A stretch of 64,000 bases of DNA from Sinorhizobium arboris LMG 14919 (GTDB lineage: Bacteria; Pseudomonadota; Alphaproteobacteria; Rhizobiales; Rhizobiaceae). Position numbers and translations under genes: made by a program. The notes under the pieces are model-generated. The model searched no databases and was not told where the DNA came from. It worked only from the letters and a program-made list of their open reading frames with translations. The stretch lies in NCBI RefSeq assembly GCF_000427465.1, contig NZ_ATYB01000009.1, forward strand, positions 62,001 through 126,000. The letters are read 5' to 3'. Of this stretch, positions 1 through 8,791 are shown piece by piece (positions within the stretch are counted from its first letter, which is position 1; each line of letters opens with the position of its first letter).

Positions 1-173
1 ATCTACGCAATGATCGCGATCGCAGCCGCCGGAACTTCGAACGCGGGGGCGATGACGGCAATCGCGTCATCCGCCGCGGCGACGACGATCGCAGCCGGAA
101 CGGTGGTGACAGCGACCGCCGCAGGCCGCAGCGGCGGGTCTGCCAGCCGGGCGATCCGGATTGCCCGAACTAG
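1..173 (+). CDS. 3' end of an unknown Arg/Asp/Gly-rich protein (partial)
   Basis: In the frame beginning at base 3 there are 56 sense codons and then TAG at 171-173. The peptide is rich in Arg, Asp, Gly and Asn and ends in a cysteine-containing tail, CQPGDPDCPN. That composition resembles the low-complexity C-terminus of exported rhizobial proteins, but no domain is visible and the start lies outside the window. The other two plus-strand frames give only Ala/Thr-rich or interrupted translations. No function is proposed. Confidence 0.5.
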   Translation, partial: LRNDRDRSRRNFERGGDDGNRVIRRGDDDRSRNGGDSDRRRPQRRVCQPGDPDCPN

Positions 174-453
174 TGGTGGTCGGCGACGAGGAATTGATCC
201 TCAGGGGCCACGGTGTCCGGTAAGACGACGACGCGTATCGGACTCCGCGGCCGCCGGACCAACGACATGGCCCTGCCGAAAGACAGGCAGAGCGCCAAAG
301 GACACAACCAGCCGGCTGCAGGGCGACTGAACGGCCCGGGCCGCCGTCATGCCGAAGTGCCTTGGGTTCTCGACACCGAGATTCACCATACCTGAAAGAC
401 GAGGAGCCCGGCACACCGTCGCGCGCCTTCTTTCGCAGAAGTCTCGCCGCTCG
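174..453. other. Convergent intergenic region, nothing recognised
   Basis: This stretch lies between the 3' end of the partial gene on the plus strand and the 3' end of the M24 hydrolase gene on the minus strand. Open frames cross it on both strands, but none has a ribosome-binding site or a recognisable product. No convincing terminator hairpin was seen. Confidence 0.5.
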
Positions 454-1641
454 CTAAACCGCCCCGGGGTTCCAGCCGCGCCCTCTGCTGCCAAACATTT
501 CGTATCCGTCCTTGGTGACGGCGAGCGTATCCTCGAGCTTGATGAAACCGCGCTCCGGGTGAAGCATCGTCGTCTCGACGGAAACGACCATTCCTGCCTC
601 CAGGGGTCGATCCGCATCTACGCCTTCATAGGCGACGGGGTGGTTGGTCATCAGGAACGGCGCTTCGTGGCTGATGAGACCCATGCCGTGGCAGAAGAAG
701 TCGGTAAAGGCGGCGGACGGCGAGCTTTTCAAAACCTCTTCCGCCGAGGCGATCATCTCACTGCCCGTTGCCCCGGCCCTGATCCTGGCAAAGGCCGCCT
801 GCTGGACCGAATCGACTTCAGCCAGCAGGTCCTCGAGCTCCGCATCGGGCTCGCCGAGCACGCCCATCCGGCAAAGGTCACCGATATAGCCCTGGTAGTT
901 GCCGCCGGAATCAATCGAAAGCACCTCACCCTTCGCCCATGCCTGCGGCGAGGCCGCACGGTTGTGACTGGCACCCAGCGTCAGCAGGCAATACTCGAAA
1001 TGCAGCCCACGATTGGTTTCTTCTCGCCTGAGCCGTTCAATGATCTCGCCCTTGGTGGATCCCTCGCGTGCAGCCGCGATGGTGGCTAGCATTGAATCGG
1101 TGATCAGTTCGGAGGCAACCTTGAGCTTCTCCAGCTCCTGCGGTGTCTTGATCGAACGCAGCCGCTCGAGCGTGTGCGTCGCGTCCACGAAACGCGCAGC
1201 TTCAAGGCGAGAAGCCAAGAGATCCCGCGCATCGGCGGGCAGGAAGGGCGGTTCGATGCCGATCCGAGCACCCGCCTTACCGATCTTCCTCAGGTGCTCG
1301 ACCGCAAGAGCTGCTGCGTCGAGTGTACCCCAGGTCGCCGTATGAACGGCGGGTGTCCAGAAAGGGTTGTTCTGGTGTTCTCCCCCTTCCATGCGGTTGC
1401 CGATATACGCCGAGTGATCGGGAGAGCCCTTCTCATAAACGACGATCGGCAGATAACGGCTGTGGCCAATAGCATCCATCGCGGCGAAGAAGATGAACCT
1501 GTAGCCGCCCAGCAGGTACTGCGTGTTGTGCTTGGATGTGGCGAGCAGAACGTCAATGCCCGCCTCCTCCATGAGCTTGTCGAGTTTCGCCGCATCGAAG
1601 GGCGGCCCCGCCGCCCGCATTTGTGTTGGGCTGATATCCAC
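454..1641 (-). CDS. M24 family metallopeptidase (Xaa-Pro dipeptidase-like)
   Basis: The 395-residue protein has the creatinase/aminopeptidase P layout: an N-terminal creatinase-like domain (about 1-150) and a C-terminal pita-bread domain. The five metal ligands of the family can be picked out: Asp in LSIDSGG, Asp in YIGDLC, His in FCHGMG, Glu in SVETT and Glu in IKLEDT. Members cleave Xaa-Pro or related C-N bonds with two divalent metals in the cytoplasm. The start is GTG, with a GGGAGAAA ribosome-binding sequence in front. It is the last gene of the operon that begins with the UPF0261 gene at 4169, so the substrate is probably the small metabolite handled by that operon rather than a bulk peptide. 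Confidence 0.85.
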   Translation of the reverse strand: MDISPTQMRAAGPPFDAAKLDKLMEEAGIDVLLATSKHNTQYLLGGYRFIFFAAMDAIGHSRYLPIVVYEKGSPDHSAYIGNRMEGGEHQNNPFWTPAVHTATWGTLDAAALAVEHLRKIGKAGARIGIEPPFLPADARDLLASRLEAARFVDATHTLERLRSIKTPQELEKLKVASELITDSMLATIAAAREGSTKGEIIERLRREETNRGLHFEYCLLTLGASHNRAASPQAWAKGEVLSIDSGGNYQGYIGDLCRMGVLGEPDAELEDLLAEVDSVQQAAFARIRAGATGSEMIASAEEVLKSSPSAAFTDFFCHGMGLISHEAPFLMTNHPVAYEGVDADRPLEAGMVVSVETTMLHPERGFIKLEDTLAVTKDGYEMFGSRGRGWNPGAV

Positions 1642-1675
1642 GGAATTTCTCCCACAAAGCCGTTGTCGTGCGCCC

Positions 1676-2089
1676 TCAGGTACCGGGCGGGATCAGACGG
1701 AAATCAGGCAGATCCCGAAGCGCACGCTCGGGGCCGGCCGGTGAGTAGACCACGAAAAGCTGCATCGGGCCGGGGCCCGTGTTTCTCGTCGAGTGGAAGC
1801 GGCTTTCCGGTACATAGATAGTGCAGCCGGGCCCAACCCTCTGCGTCACCGGATCCCCGTTCTCGTCCTCCACCATCTGCTCGCCCTCTCCCGAGATGAC
1901 GAAAATGATCTCTTCCGCGCCCGGATGATTGTGACGCGCATGCCCCTCCCCACTCGGCAAATCGACCACACCACCCGAGAAGCGTTCGGCTCCGTTCACC
2001 TCCGGTGCGACCGTCAGCGCAAGCCGGCCCCAGTCGAAGCCGAAGCTGTCGACATCCTCCGCGTAGAGAAAATATTTGTCCTTTGCCAT
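1676..2089 (-). CDS. Cupin-domain protein
   Basis: The 137-residue protein is a single cupin barrel. The metal-binding motif is visible as ARHNHPGAEEIIFVISGEGE (His, His, Glu) with a second half around YVPESRFHSTRN. Small cupins of this type act as isomerases, dioxygenases or ligand sensors; the sequence does not say which. ATG 2089 is chosen over longer frames because GGAGGA stands just upstream and the cupin fold starts immediately after it. It lies 34 bp upstream of the M24 hydrolase gene and 29 bp downstream of the TIM-barrel gene, so all are very likely one transcript. Confidence 0.85.
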   Translation of the reverse strand: MAKDKYFLYAEDVDSFGFDWGRLALTVAPEVNGAERFSGGVVDLPSGEGHARHNHPGAEEIIFVISGEGEQMVEDENGDPVTQRVGPGCTIYVPESRFHSTRNTGPGPMQLFVVYSPAGPERALRDLPDFRLIPPGT

Positions 2090-2118
2090 GCCGCGGCCTC
2101 CTCCGCATCCTGCTCGCT

Positions 2119-2961
2119 TCAGACCACCGTACTGGTGGCAAGCGCCTTGAACTCTTCCGTCTGCTTGCGGATCGCCACCTCCGCAGGCAGGCGTTCCATG
2201 GAACTTGCGCCATAAAAACCATTGCAGCTTGGGCAACGATCCAGGATGTACCGTGCATCCTCCGGCATCGAAATCGGTCCCCCGTGGCAGAGCACGATGA
2301 CGTCTGTGCGTACCGAGCGCGCGGCCGCCGCTATCGCGTCGATTTCGCTCACGCAATCGTCGAGCGAGATCGCGGAGGTGGCGCCGATCGCGCCTCCCGT
2401 GGTAACGCCCATATGAGCGACGACGATGTCCGCACCCGCCTTCGTCATCGCGATCGCTTCTTCCCGGTTGAAGACATAGGGTGTCGTCAGCAGGTCGAGC
2501 CGGTGGGCCTCGGCGACCATTTCCACCTCGAGGTCATAGCCCATTCCGGTCTCCTCGAAACTCCGCCGCATCCGTCCATCGAAGAGGCCGATGGTGGGGA
2601 AATTCTGCACGCCGGAAAAGCCCATGGCCTTCAGTTCCGCGAGAAACTGGGGCATGAAAACGAATGGATCGGTGCCATTGACACCGGCGAGTACCGGTGT
2701 CGCCTTCACGACCGGCAGCACCTCCAGGGCCATTTCCTTCACGATCTCATTGGCATTTCCATAGGCGAGCAGACCGGCCGCCGAGCCGCGGCCCGCCATG
2801 CGGTAGCGGCCGGAGTTATAGATGATGATCAGGTCGATGCCCCCCGCCTCTTCGGCCTTGGCCGAAATCCCCGTTCCCGCCCCACCTCCGATGATCGGCT
2901 TGCCGGCGGCGATCATGCCATGGAACTTTTCAAGAATGAACTTGCGGGGGATAAGTGGCAT
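2119..2961 (-). CDS. Phosphoenolpyruvate hydrolase-family TIM-barrel protein (Tm-1 C-domain-like)
   Basis: The 280-residue protein has the features of the PEP-hydrolase-like TIM-barrel family: a Gly-rich start ([15 protein letters not shown]), the [15 protein letters not shown] segment, and a later [14 protein letters not shown] and LCHGGPI. This family forms the C-terminal half of the plant Tm-1 protein, while UPF0261 forms the N-terminal half; here the two halves are separate adjacent genes 11 bp apart. The biochemical role in bacteria is not established. The product is cytoplasmic, with no signal peptide. The start at 2961 is preceded by a weak AAGAGA sequence. Confidence 0.82.
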   Translation of the reverse strand: MPLIPRKFILEKFHGMIAAGKPIIGGGAGTGISAKAEEAGGIDLIIIYNSGRYRMAGRGSAAGLLAYGNANEIVKEMALEVLPVVKATPVLAGVNGTDPFVFMPQFLAELKAMGFSGVQNFPTIGLFDGRMRRSFEETGMGYDLEVEMVAEAHRLDLLTTPYVFNREEAIAMTKAGADIVVAHMGVTTGGAIGATSAISLDDCVSEIDAIAAAARSVRTDVIVLCHGGPISMPEDARYILDRCPSCNGFYGASSMERLPAEVAIRKQTEEFKALATSTVV

Positions 2962-2972
2962 CGGTGTCTCTT

Positions 2973-4169
2973 TCAGGGGTTGGCGATGTTTCGGTAGGCG
3001 GCGACTGCGGCCTCGGCAAACTGCGGATCGTTGATGTGGAGCGGAAGGCGCTCGATGCGGCGCCGGTCATTTCTATCGACGGTGGCTTCCAATGCCTCGA
3101 AGAGCGCCGCATCCGCCGCAGGATCGAAGAAGGCGCCGCCCTCGACATCGAGCGCCGACACGCCGCGCTCCGGGATCAGGAACCGGAGAGGACCGTTGCA
3201 GCGGTTCAGCTTTGCGCCAATCCACCTTCCGATCGCGGCGCATTCCTCCGGAGTCGTGCGCATGAGCGTGACGTTTGGATTGTGGCGGTACAAGAGCCGG
3301 TCGGAATATCGCTCAGGCACCGTCTCGGGCGCCCAGAAATTGACCATATCCAAAGCCCCGACGGAGCCGACATAGGGCAGATCGGTGCGCGCAATTGCGC
3401 CGAAACGGTCCTCCGTCGCCGGCAGCACGCCGCCGAAGAGAAGATCGCACACCTCCGTCGTGGTGATGTCGAGCACCCCCGACAGAAGCCCGGTGTCCGC
3501 AAGCTTCTCCATCGCTCGTCCGCCGGTGCCTGTGGCGTGGAAAACCAAACAGTCATGGTCAACCCTCAGCCGTTCAACGATTGCAGTCACACAGGGCGTC
3601 GTCACGCCGAACATGGTCAGGCCGAGAGCGGGCTTCGAGGCCGTTTCCTCCGCCGGCCGGTTCGCCATGGCGGTAATCGCTTCGGCCGCGTTTTTCAGGA
3701 TCACGCGGCTCACGCGGTTGAGCCCGGCCATGTCGGTAACCGACGGCATCATGATGATGTCGGAGACGTCGACATAGGGTGCCACGTCGCCGGACGCGAG
3801 CGTCGAGACCATGACCTTCGGCAGTCCGAGCGGGAGCCTGCGCATGCCGGCGGTGATGATCGACGTCCCGCCCCCGCCACCGATGCCCACCACGCCTGCG
3901 ACGTCTTCGCGTTCGGGAAGAAAGCGCGCGAAGGCCTCGCCCATCGCGGCGACCGCCATTCCTCGGTCGTCGCCGGAAAACACCGCGGCGGCACCGTCCG
4001 GATGGGCGGCAGCCACTGTCTCGGCGGGAATGTCGACCGTAATGGCGGGACGACGTGTGCCGACATCGACCAGAACAGGCCGGCCGCCCGCTGCCTCGAC
4101 GCAGGAGGCAAGATAAACGAGTTCCTCCCCCTTCGTGTCGGCCGTCCCGACGACGTAGATGTGCTTCAT
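2973..4169 (-). CDS. UPF0261 / Tm-1-like ATP-binding domain protein
   Basis: The 398-residue protein begins [20 protein letters not shown], the standard opening of UPF0261 (Tm-1-like ATP-binding) proteins. It carries the Gly-rich loop [13 protein letters not shown] near residue 90 and the [11 protein letters not shown] segment near residue 205. In plant Tm-1 this domain binds nucleotide; the bacterial physiological role is unknown. It is the first gene of a four-gene operon (then TIM barrel, cupin, M24 hydrolase). A strong GGGGAGGAG sits just before the ATG. The operon is divergent from a TetR gene and shares the promoter region 4170-4274 with it. Confidence 0.85.
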   Translation of the reverse strand: MKHIYVVGTADTKGEELVYLASCVEAAGGRPVLVDVGTRRPAITVDIPAETVAAAHPDGAAAVFSGDDRGMAVAAMGEAFARFLPEREDVAGVVGIGGGGGTSIITAGMRRLPLGLPKVMVSTLASGDVAPYVDVSDIIMMPSVTDMAGLNRVSRVILKNAAEAITAMANRPAEETASKPALGLTMFGVTTPCVTAIVERLRVDHDCLVFHATGTGGRAMEKLADTGLLSGVLDITTTEVCDLLFGGVLPATEDRFGAIARTDLPYVGSVGALDMVNFWAPETVPERYSDRLLYRHNPNVTLMRTTPEECAAIGRWIGAKLNRCNGPLRFLIPERGVSALDVEGGAFFDPAADAALFEALEATVDRNDRRRIERLPLHINDPQFAEAAVAAYRNIANP

Positions 4170-4220
4170 CTCTCCTCCCCGGCGACCCCTGGCCCTCCTC
4201 TGCCTTGAAAAGCCGCCCCA

Positions 4221-4239
4221 TGCCGGCCGTTTGCCGGCA
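4221..4239. promoter_or_regulatory. Candidate TetR operator TGCCGGC-N5-GCCGGCA
   Basis: A perfect inverted repeat with 7-bp arms and a 5-bp spacer lies between the divergent UPF0261 operon and the TetR gene. Position and symmetry fit autoregulation plus control of the operon by the adjacent repressor. This is inferred from position only. Confidence 0.5.
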
Positions 4240-4274
4240 CTTGCAAAATTATGAGATGCGCGTATCGTAAAGAT

Positions 4275-4916
4275 ATGGATGTCTCACGTCAACAGAGCGA
4301 ATCCTCCGCACGCGCCGAACGCGGTCCCCGGGCCCGCACACGCAAACTCATGCTGGATACCGCCACACGATTGATGCAGTCGGGTATAACGCCCTCGGTG
4401 AGTGAGGTCGCGGAAGCCGCCGAAGTTTCGCGCGCGACTGCCTACCGATATTTTCCGAGCCAGGCGGCGCTGGTTCATGCGGTGGTGCACGAGGCGCTCG
4501 GTCCGATTCTCGACTGGCGATCCGAAGCGCCCGATGCGCTCACCCGCGTCGGCGATCTGCTCGCAACCGCCATGCCGCGCATCGATGAGTTCGAGGCGAC
4601 TTTCAAGGCTGCGCTGAAGCTCTCGCTCGACCAGTGGGCCCAGCGCCAGGCCGGCACGCTCGGTAACGAACCACAGCTCACGCGAGGGCACCGCGTCGAA
4701 CTCCTTCGACAAGTCACCGTGCCGCTCGAGGGCAAGGTGTCCGATGAGGCGCGCGAGCAGCTGGCTCAGGCGCTCTCGCTTGTTTTCGGTGTGGAAGTGC
4801 TGGTCGTGCTCAAGGACATTTGGGGCCTCTCGGCCGAACGCGCGCAATCCGTTGCAGAATGGGCGGCGGCAGCCTTGGTCGAGGCCGCGGTGCGGGAGGC
4901 GCAAACAGCGGCATGA
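4275..4916 (+). CDS. TetR/AcrR family transcriptional regulator
   Basis: The protein is 213 residues from ATG 4275; an upstream in-frame ATG at 4251 would add eight residues. Residues about 20-65 form the TetR helix-turn-helix, seen as SVSEVAEAAEVSRATAYRYF followed by PSQAALVHAVV. The remaining two thirds is an all-helical ligand-binding and dimer domain without a recognisable ligand motif. It is divergent from the UPF0261 operon, with a perfect palindrome in the shared promoter, so it most likely represses that operon and itself. Confidence 0.9.
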   Translation: MDVSRQQSESSARAERGPRARTRKLMLDTATRLMQSGITPSVSEVAEAAEVSRATAYRYFPSQAALVHAVVHEALGPILDWRSEAPDALTRVGDLLATAMPRIDEFEATFKAALKLSLDQWAQRQAGTLGNEPQLTRGHRVELLRQVTVPLEGKVSDEAREQLAQALSLVFGVEVLVVLKDIWGLSAERAQSVAEWAAAALVEAAVREAQTAA

Positions 4917-4946
4917 TCTTGCGCACTCTCGCCGCGCATGGGAAAC

Positions 4947-4957
4947 TGGTTTGACCA
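4947..4957. promoter_or_regulatory. TGGTTTGACCA palindrome (possible distal GntR site)
   Basis: A TGGT-N3-ACCA inverted repeat matches the core recognised by FadR/PdhR-type GntR proteins. It lacks the extended ATTTGG/CCAGAT flanks found at 5114 and 15137 and sits far from the operon start, so it is the weaker of the two sites here. Confidence 0.3.
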
Positions 4958-5110
4958 CTTGGAGGAAGGGCGTGTGCGACGGCTTGTGGACAAGCTCGCC
5001 CTGCTTGAAATGCGGGTGGAGCATGCGAGGGTAAAAATCGGCGACAAGCCGGCATTGCCGCGGTGGACTGCGGCAGATGGCGGCGAAACAGTGACCTTGA
5101 CCCTCGTTGG

Positions 5111-5127
5111 ATTTGGTACTACCAGAT
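5111..5127. promoter_or_regulatory. Candidate GntR (FCD) operator ATTTGGTACTACCAGAT
   Basis: The core TGGT-ACT-ACCA lies at 5114-5124. The whole 17-mer is identical, except for one base, to the sequence at 15134-15150 in front of the divergent epimerase gene. Such TGGT-N3-ACCA cores are known targets of FadR-subfamily GntR proteins, and one is encoded at 12083-12775. Confidence 0.7.
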
Positions 5128-5269
5128 TGGTGCTGCATTCCTTCGGGCTTGATATCTGTCCCAGTTGCAAGGGTCGAGGAGGACCCGCCGCAGAAGCGCC
5201 AATCAGGAGGATTTGACAGACGGACCGCCGTGGTAAGGCGGGCGGGATACACAAAGGGGAGGAAGTGTC

Positions 5270-6577
5270 ATGCGCAAGACAGTGGCCGGCCTGTTGGCTG
5301 GTATCAGCTTTATGTTCGCCTGCGGGACGTCCGCGCAATCGCAAGAGCTGACGATTTTCTGGGCCGAATGGGACCCGGCCAACTATCTCCAGGAGCTTGT
5401 AAACGAATACGAGGCCGAGACCGGCGTGAAGATCACGGTCGAGACGACTCCTTGGGCGGACTTTCAGACGAAGGCCTTTACCGAATTCAACGCCAAGGGC
5501 TCGGCCTATGACATGGTCGTCGGCGACTCGCAATGGATCGGCGCCGCATCGGAGGCCGGCCACTACGTCGATCTCACCGAGTTCTTCAACCAGCACAAGC
5601 TGAACGAGGTGATGGCTCCCGCCACGGTGAAGTACTACTCGGAGTATCCTGCGAACTCCGGCAAATACTGGTCGATCCCTGCCGAGGGCGACGCTGTCGG
5701 GTGGTCATACCGCAAGGATTGGTTCGAGGACCCGAAGGAGATGGAAGCCTTCAAGGCGAAGTATGGCTATGATCTCGCTCCGCCGAAGGACTGGAAGCAG
5801 TTGCGCGACGTCGCCGAGTTCTTCCATCGTCCGGACCAGAAGCGCTACGGCATCGCGATCTACACCGACAACTCCTATGACGGCCTCGTTATGGGCGTAG
5901 AGAATGCCATCTTCTCTTTCGGTGGAGAACTCGGAGACTACAGCACATACAAGGTCGACGGGATCATCAACTCGGAGAAGAACGTCAAGGCTCTGGAAGC
6001 CTACCGCGAGCTTTACGGCTTCACCCCTCCAGGCTGGGCCAAGTCCTTCTTCGTCGAGAACAACCAGGCGATCACCGAAAATCTGGCGGCGATGAGCATG
6101 AACTACTTCGCCTTCTTCCCGGCGCTGGTCAATGAAGCATCAAACCCGAACGCGAAGGTGACGGGCTTCTTTGCCAACCCGGCCGGCCCGGATGGCGACC
6201 AGTATGCCGCTCTCGGCGGCCAGGGCATCTCCATCGTCTCCTATTCGGAAAACAAGGAAGAGGCGATGAAATTCCTTGAGTGGTTCGTCAAGGACGAGAC
6301 ACAGAAGCGCTGGGCCGAGCTCGGCGGTTACACGGCAAGCGCCAAGGTGTTGGAGTCCGAAGAGTTCCAGAATGCGACGCCCTATAACAAGGCCTTCTAC
6401 GAGACCATGTTCAAAGTGAAGGACTTCTGGGCAACGCCCGAATATGCCGAGCTGCTGATCCAGATGAACCAACGCATTTATCCCTATGTGACGGCCGGCC
6501 AGGGTACGGCAAAGGAGGCGCTCGACGCTCTCGCCAACGACTGGAACGCGACCTTCAAGAAGTACGGCCGCCAATAA
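5270..6577 (+). CDS. Extracellular solute-binding protein of a carbohydrate ABC importer (family 1)
   Basis: The 435-residue protein has an N-terminal signal peptide (about residues 1-24, MRKTVAGLLAGISFMFACG) and then ELTIFWAEWDPANYLQELV, the usual start of a family 1 sugar-binding protein. Length and layout fit a periplasmic CUT1-type receptor. GGGGAGGAAG precedes the ATG closely. It is the first gene of a six-gene importer operon and is followed by a strong hairpin at 6591-6615. A GntR-type operator lies about 150 bp upstream. The substrate is not readable from the sequence; the co-regulated acid-sugar enzymes suggest a sugar acid or polyol. Confidence 0.93.
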   Translation: MRKTVAGLLAGISFMFACGTSAQSQELTIFWAEWDPANYLQELVNEYEAETGVKITVETTPWADFQTKAFTEFNAKGSAYDMVVGDSQWIGAASEAGHYVDLTEFFNQHKLNEVMAPATVKYYSEYPANSGKYWSIPAEGDAVGWSYRKDWFEDPKEMEAFKAKYGYDLAPPKDWKQLRDVAEFFHRPDQKRYGIAIYTDNSYDGLVMGVENAIFSFGGELGDYSTYKVDGIINSEKNVKALEAYRELYGFTPPGWAKSFFVENNQAITENLAAMSMNYFAFFPALVNEASNPNAKVTGFFANPAGPDGDQYAALGGQGISIVSYSENKEEAMKFLEWFVKDETQKRWAELGGYTASAKVLESEEFQNATPYNKAFYETMFKVKDFWATPEYAELLIQMNQRIYPYVTAGQGTAKEALDALANDWNATFKKYGRQ

Positions 6578-6590
6578 CGCTAAGACACTG

Positions 6591-6615
6591 CGGGAGGGTG
6601 CCCGGCTCCCTCCCG
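6591..6615 (+). terminator. Intra-operon hairpin after the solute-binding protein gene
   Basis: CGGGAGGG and CCCTCCCG form a perfect 8-bp stem with a 9-base loop, followed by TTCTTC rather than a T-run. Hairpins here commonly attenuate transcription into the permease genes or protect the upstream mRNA, raising receptor levels over permease levels. Confidence 0.65.
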
Positions 6616-6724
6616 TTCTTCAACTTGGCACCGGACAGGGCTCGCGCCGGACGTGGCGACGCGCTCAGGCAATACGCAGATGGCGCGAGCGCGCCCTGCG
6701 TCGGGCTCTGGGAGGAGGAGCACA

Positions 6725-7630
6725 TTGGCCACCGTGGTTATGACATCGTTGGATTCGAAGTCGCGCGCCGCTTCGCGCGGCTTGAGCGACATCAAAATCC
6801 GCAACCTTTTCATTATTCCGACGATCCTGTTCCTGATCGTCTTCAACATTTTCCCGTTGATCTACTCGCTCGGCTATTCCTTCACCGACTTTCGTGCTTC
6901 GACGAACGCGCCGGCTACCTTCGTCGGCCTGCAGAACTACCGGGAACTGTTGAACGACCCCTTCATCTGGGCAAACTTCGCCATTACGGCGAAATACGTG
7001 ATCGTGTCGGTTACCGGGCAGGTTGTCGTCGGTTTCGGCACGGCGATGCTGCTCAACCGTGAAATTCCGTTCAAGGGTCTCATCACGACACTGCTTCTGC
7101 TGCCGATGATGCTGTCGATGGCGGTGGTCGGGCTCTTCTGGAAGCTGCTCTACGATCCTTCCTTCGGCATCATCAACTACGCGCTCGGCCTCGGCTCCTT
7201 CGAGTGGCTGGCGAATCCCGAAATGGCACTCTACGCTGTCGCCATCACCGACATCTGGATGTGGTCGCCCTTCGTGATGCTGCTCTCGCTCGCGGGGCTT
7301 TCGGCCGTGCCGAGGCACCTTTACGAGGCGGCTGCCATCGACCGAGCGGGACCGTTCTACACCTTCTTCCGTATCACTCTGCCGCTCGTTGCGCCGATAC
7401 TCATGATCGCAATCATCTTTCGCACGATGGAGGCTTTCAAGACGTTCGATCTCGCCTACATTCTCACCAGCCAGCCGACCACGGAGGTGATCTCGATCCG
7501 CCTCTACAAGATGGCGTTTCAGGAATGGCAGACCGGGCGGTCCTGCGCACTGGCCTACATAGTGCTGATCATGGTGCTCGCGATCACCAACATTTACGTC
7601 AAGTATCTCAACAGGGTGAAGGAGCGCTGA
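6725..7630 (+). CDS. ABC transporter permease (carbohydrate, MalF-like)
   Basis: The protein has about 301 residues from a TTG start at 6725, chosen because GGGAGGAGGAG ends four bases upstream; the frame is open further to ATG 6653 but that leader is hydrophilic and unlike the family. The first membrane span is about residues 25-50 (LFIIPTILFLIVFNIFPLIY) and at least five more follow. The EAA coupling loop is visible as EAAAIDRAGPFYTFFRITLP near residue 210. It pairs with the next gene to form the inner-membrane channel of the importer. Confidence 0.9.
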   Translation: MATVVMTSLDSKSRAASRGLSDIKIRNLFIIPTILFLIVFNIFPLIYSLGYSFTDFRASTNAPATFVGLQNYRELLNDPFIWANFAITAKYVIVSVTGQVVVGFGTAMLLNREIPFKGLITTLLLLPMMLSMAVVGLFWKLLYDPSFGIINYALGLGSFEWLANPEMALYAVAITDIWMWSPFVMLLSLAGLSAVPRHLYEAAAIDRAGPFYTFFRITLPLVAPILMIAIIFRTMEAFKTFDLAYILTSQPTTEVISIRLYKMAFQEWQTGRSCALAYIVLIMVLAITNIYVKYLNRVKER

Positions 7631-7631
7631 G

Positions 7632-8591
7632 ATGGCGGCCGTCCAAACTCGCTCCGAGCGCGCGCTGAACCGGGTGGCGATCGCCGCCGTGCTCGTCATC
7701 ACGCTGCTGTTCCTCGCGCCGATCTATTGGATCACGTCTACGGCCTTCAAACCGCGGAACCTCGCGACGACCATCCCCCCGACGGTCATTTTCGAGCCGG
7801 AGATCTCGCCCTTCGTCAAGCTCTTCACCAAACGCTCTCAGTTGCGGTCGGCACCGGAGCCGGAAGACTATGCTGCCGCTCCCTGGTGGGAACGGCTGGT
7901 CTTCGACGGCGGTGAAAAGGTCGTGCGTTCGGGACGCGGTGAGGTGCAGTTGTCCGGCTACCCCAGCCGTTTCATGAATTCGCTCATCGTGGCGATCACC
8001 TCTACGGTGCTCGCCGTTGGCATGGGCACCTTCACGGCCTACGGCTTCTCGCGTTTCAAAGTGAAGGGCGAAGCGGACCTGTTGTTCTTCATTTTATCCA
8101 CACGCATGCTGCCGCCCGTGGTCGTGGCGATCCCGATGTTCCTGATGTACCGGGCCGTCGGGCTGAACGACACTCACTGGGGTCTCATCATCCTCTACAC
8201 CGCCTTCAATCTGTCCTTCTCGGTCTGGCTGATGAAGGGCTTCATCGACGAGATTCCCAAGGAGTACGAGGAGGCGGCGCTCGTCGACGGCTACACGCGC
8301 TTGGAAGCCTTCTTCAAGATTGTGCTGCCGGAGGCCGCCACAGGCATCGCCGCGACCGCGGTCTTTTGCTTCATCACGGCGTGGAATGAATATGCCTTCG
8401 CGTTGATCATGACGAACCGGCGCGCGCAAACGGCACCGCCCTTCATCCCGAGCCAGGTCGGCTCTGGCCTTCCGGACTGGACCGTCATCGCCGCAGGTAC
8501 CTTCCTGTTCCTGCTGCCGGTCGCAATCTTCACCTTCCTGCTCAGGAACCATCTCCTGCGCGGCATGAGCTTCGGAGCGATCCGCAAATGA
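7632..8591 (+). CDS. ABC transporter permease (carbohydrate, MalG-like)
   Basis: The 319-residue inner-membrane protein has six predicted spans and the EAA loop EEAALVDGYTRLEAFFKIVL near residue 215. Between span 1 and span 2 there is a long periplasmic insert (about residues 50-110) with an acidic, aromatic-rich stretch around the PWWERLVFDGG segment. It starts one base after the previous stop codon and overlaps the next gene by four bases (ATGA), which indicates translational coupling. Confidence 0.92.
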   Translation: MAAVQTRSERALNRVAIAAVLVITLLFLAPIYWITSTAFKPRNLATTIPPTVIFEPEISPFVKLFTKRSQLRSAPEPEDYAAAPWWERLVFDGGEKVVRSGRGEVQLSGYPSRFMNSLIVAITSTVLAVGMGTFTAYGFSRFKVKGEADLLFFILSTRMLPPVVVAIPMFLMYRAVGLNDTHWGLIILYTAFNLSFSVWLMKGFIDEIPKEYEEAALVDGYTRLEAFFKIVLPEAATGIAATAVFCFITAWNEYAFALIMTNRRAQTAPPFIPSQVGSGLPDWTVIAAGTFLFLLPVAIFTFLLRNHLLRGMSFGAIRK

Positions 8592-8791
8592 CGTTTCGTG
8601 CCATAAACGAGAAGTATCTCGCGCCAGGGGCGCAGCTTCTGATGATTTTCGGCATCATCGCGCTGTGCCAGCCATGGAACCTGTTCCTTCATCGCTATGG
8701 ATTGACGATGACGTTAGTTGGGCTGATTGCCTTCATGATCACGTCGAAGGTCCCGCCGGAACAGAAAGCTGACGAGAGCAGGAATCCATGA
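8588..8791 (+). CDS. Small two-span membrane protein of the ABC operon
   Basis: The 67-residue protein has two hydrophobic segments (about 17-32 and 39-52) and a charged C-terminal tail. ATGA overlaps join it to both the permease gene before and the ATPase gene after, so it is translated as part of the transporter. Small two-span proteins also occur in glycerol-type (GlpSTPQV-like) ABC operons that likewise carry two ATPases. It is probably an accessory subunit; its exact role is unknown. Confidence 0.8.
   Translation: MTFRAINEKYLAPGAQLLMIFGIIALCQPWNLFLHRYGLTMTLVGLIAFMITSKVPPEQKADESRNP

Larger units (their letters stand above)
4917..5269 (+). other. Promoter region of the carbohydrate ABC operon
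   Basis: This 353-bp stretch lies between the TetR gene and the solute-binding protein gene. A 92-codon open frame crosses it, but it has no convincing ribosome-binding site and no recognisable product. It holds two TGGT-N3-ACCA palindromes (4947-4957 and 5114-5124), listed separately, of the kind bound by FadR-subfamily GntR regulators. Confidence 0.5.

Noticed and set aside
2955..4208. 417-codon plus-strand frame opposite the UPF0261 gene
   Set aside because: It is the antisense shadow of a well-supported gene; the translation is Arg/His-rich with no motif.
4938..5216. 92-codon plus-strand frame between the TetR and binding-protein genes
   Set aside because: It has no ribosome site or recognised motif, and both TGGT-N3-ACCA palindromes lie inside it; it is more likely promoter DNA.
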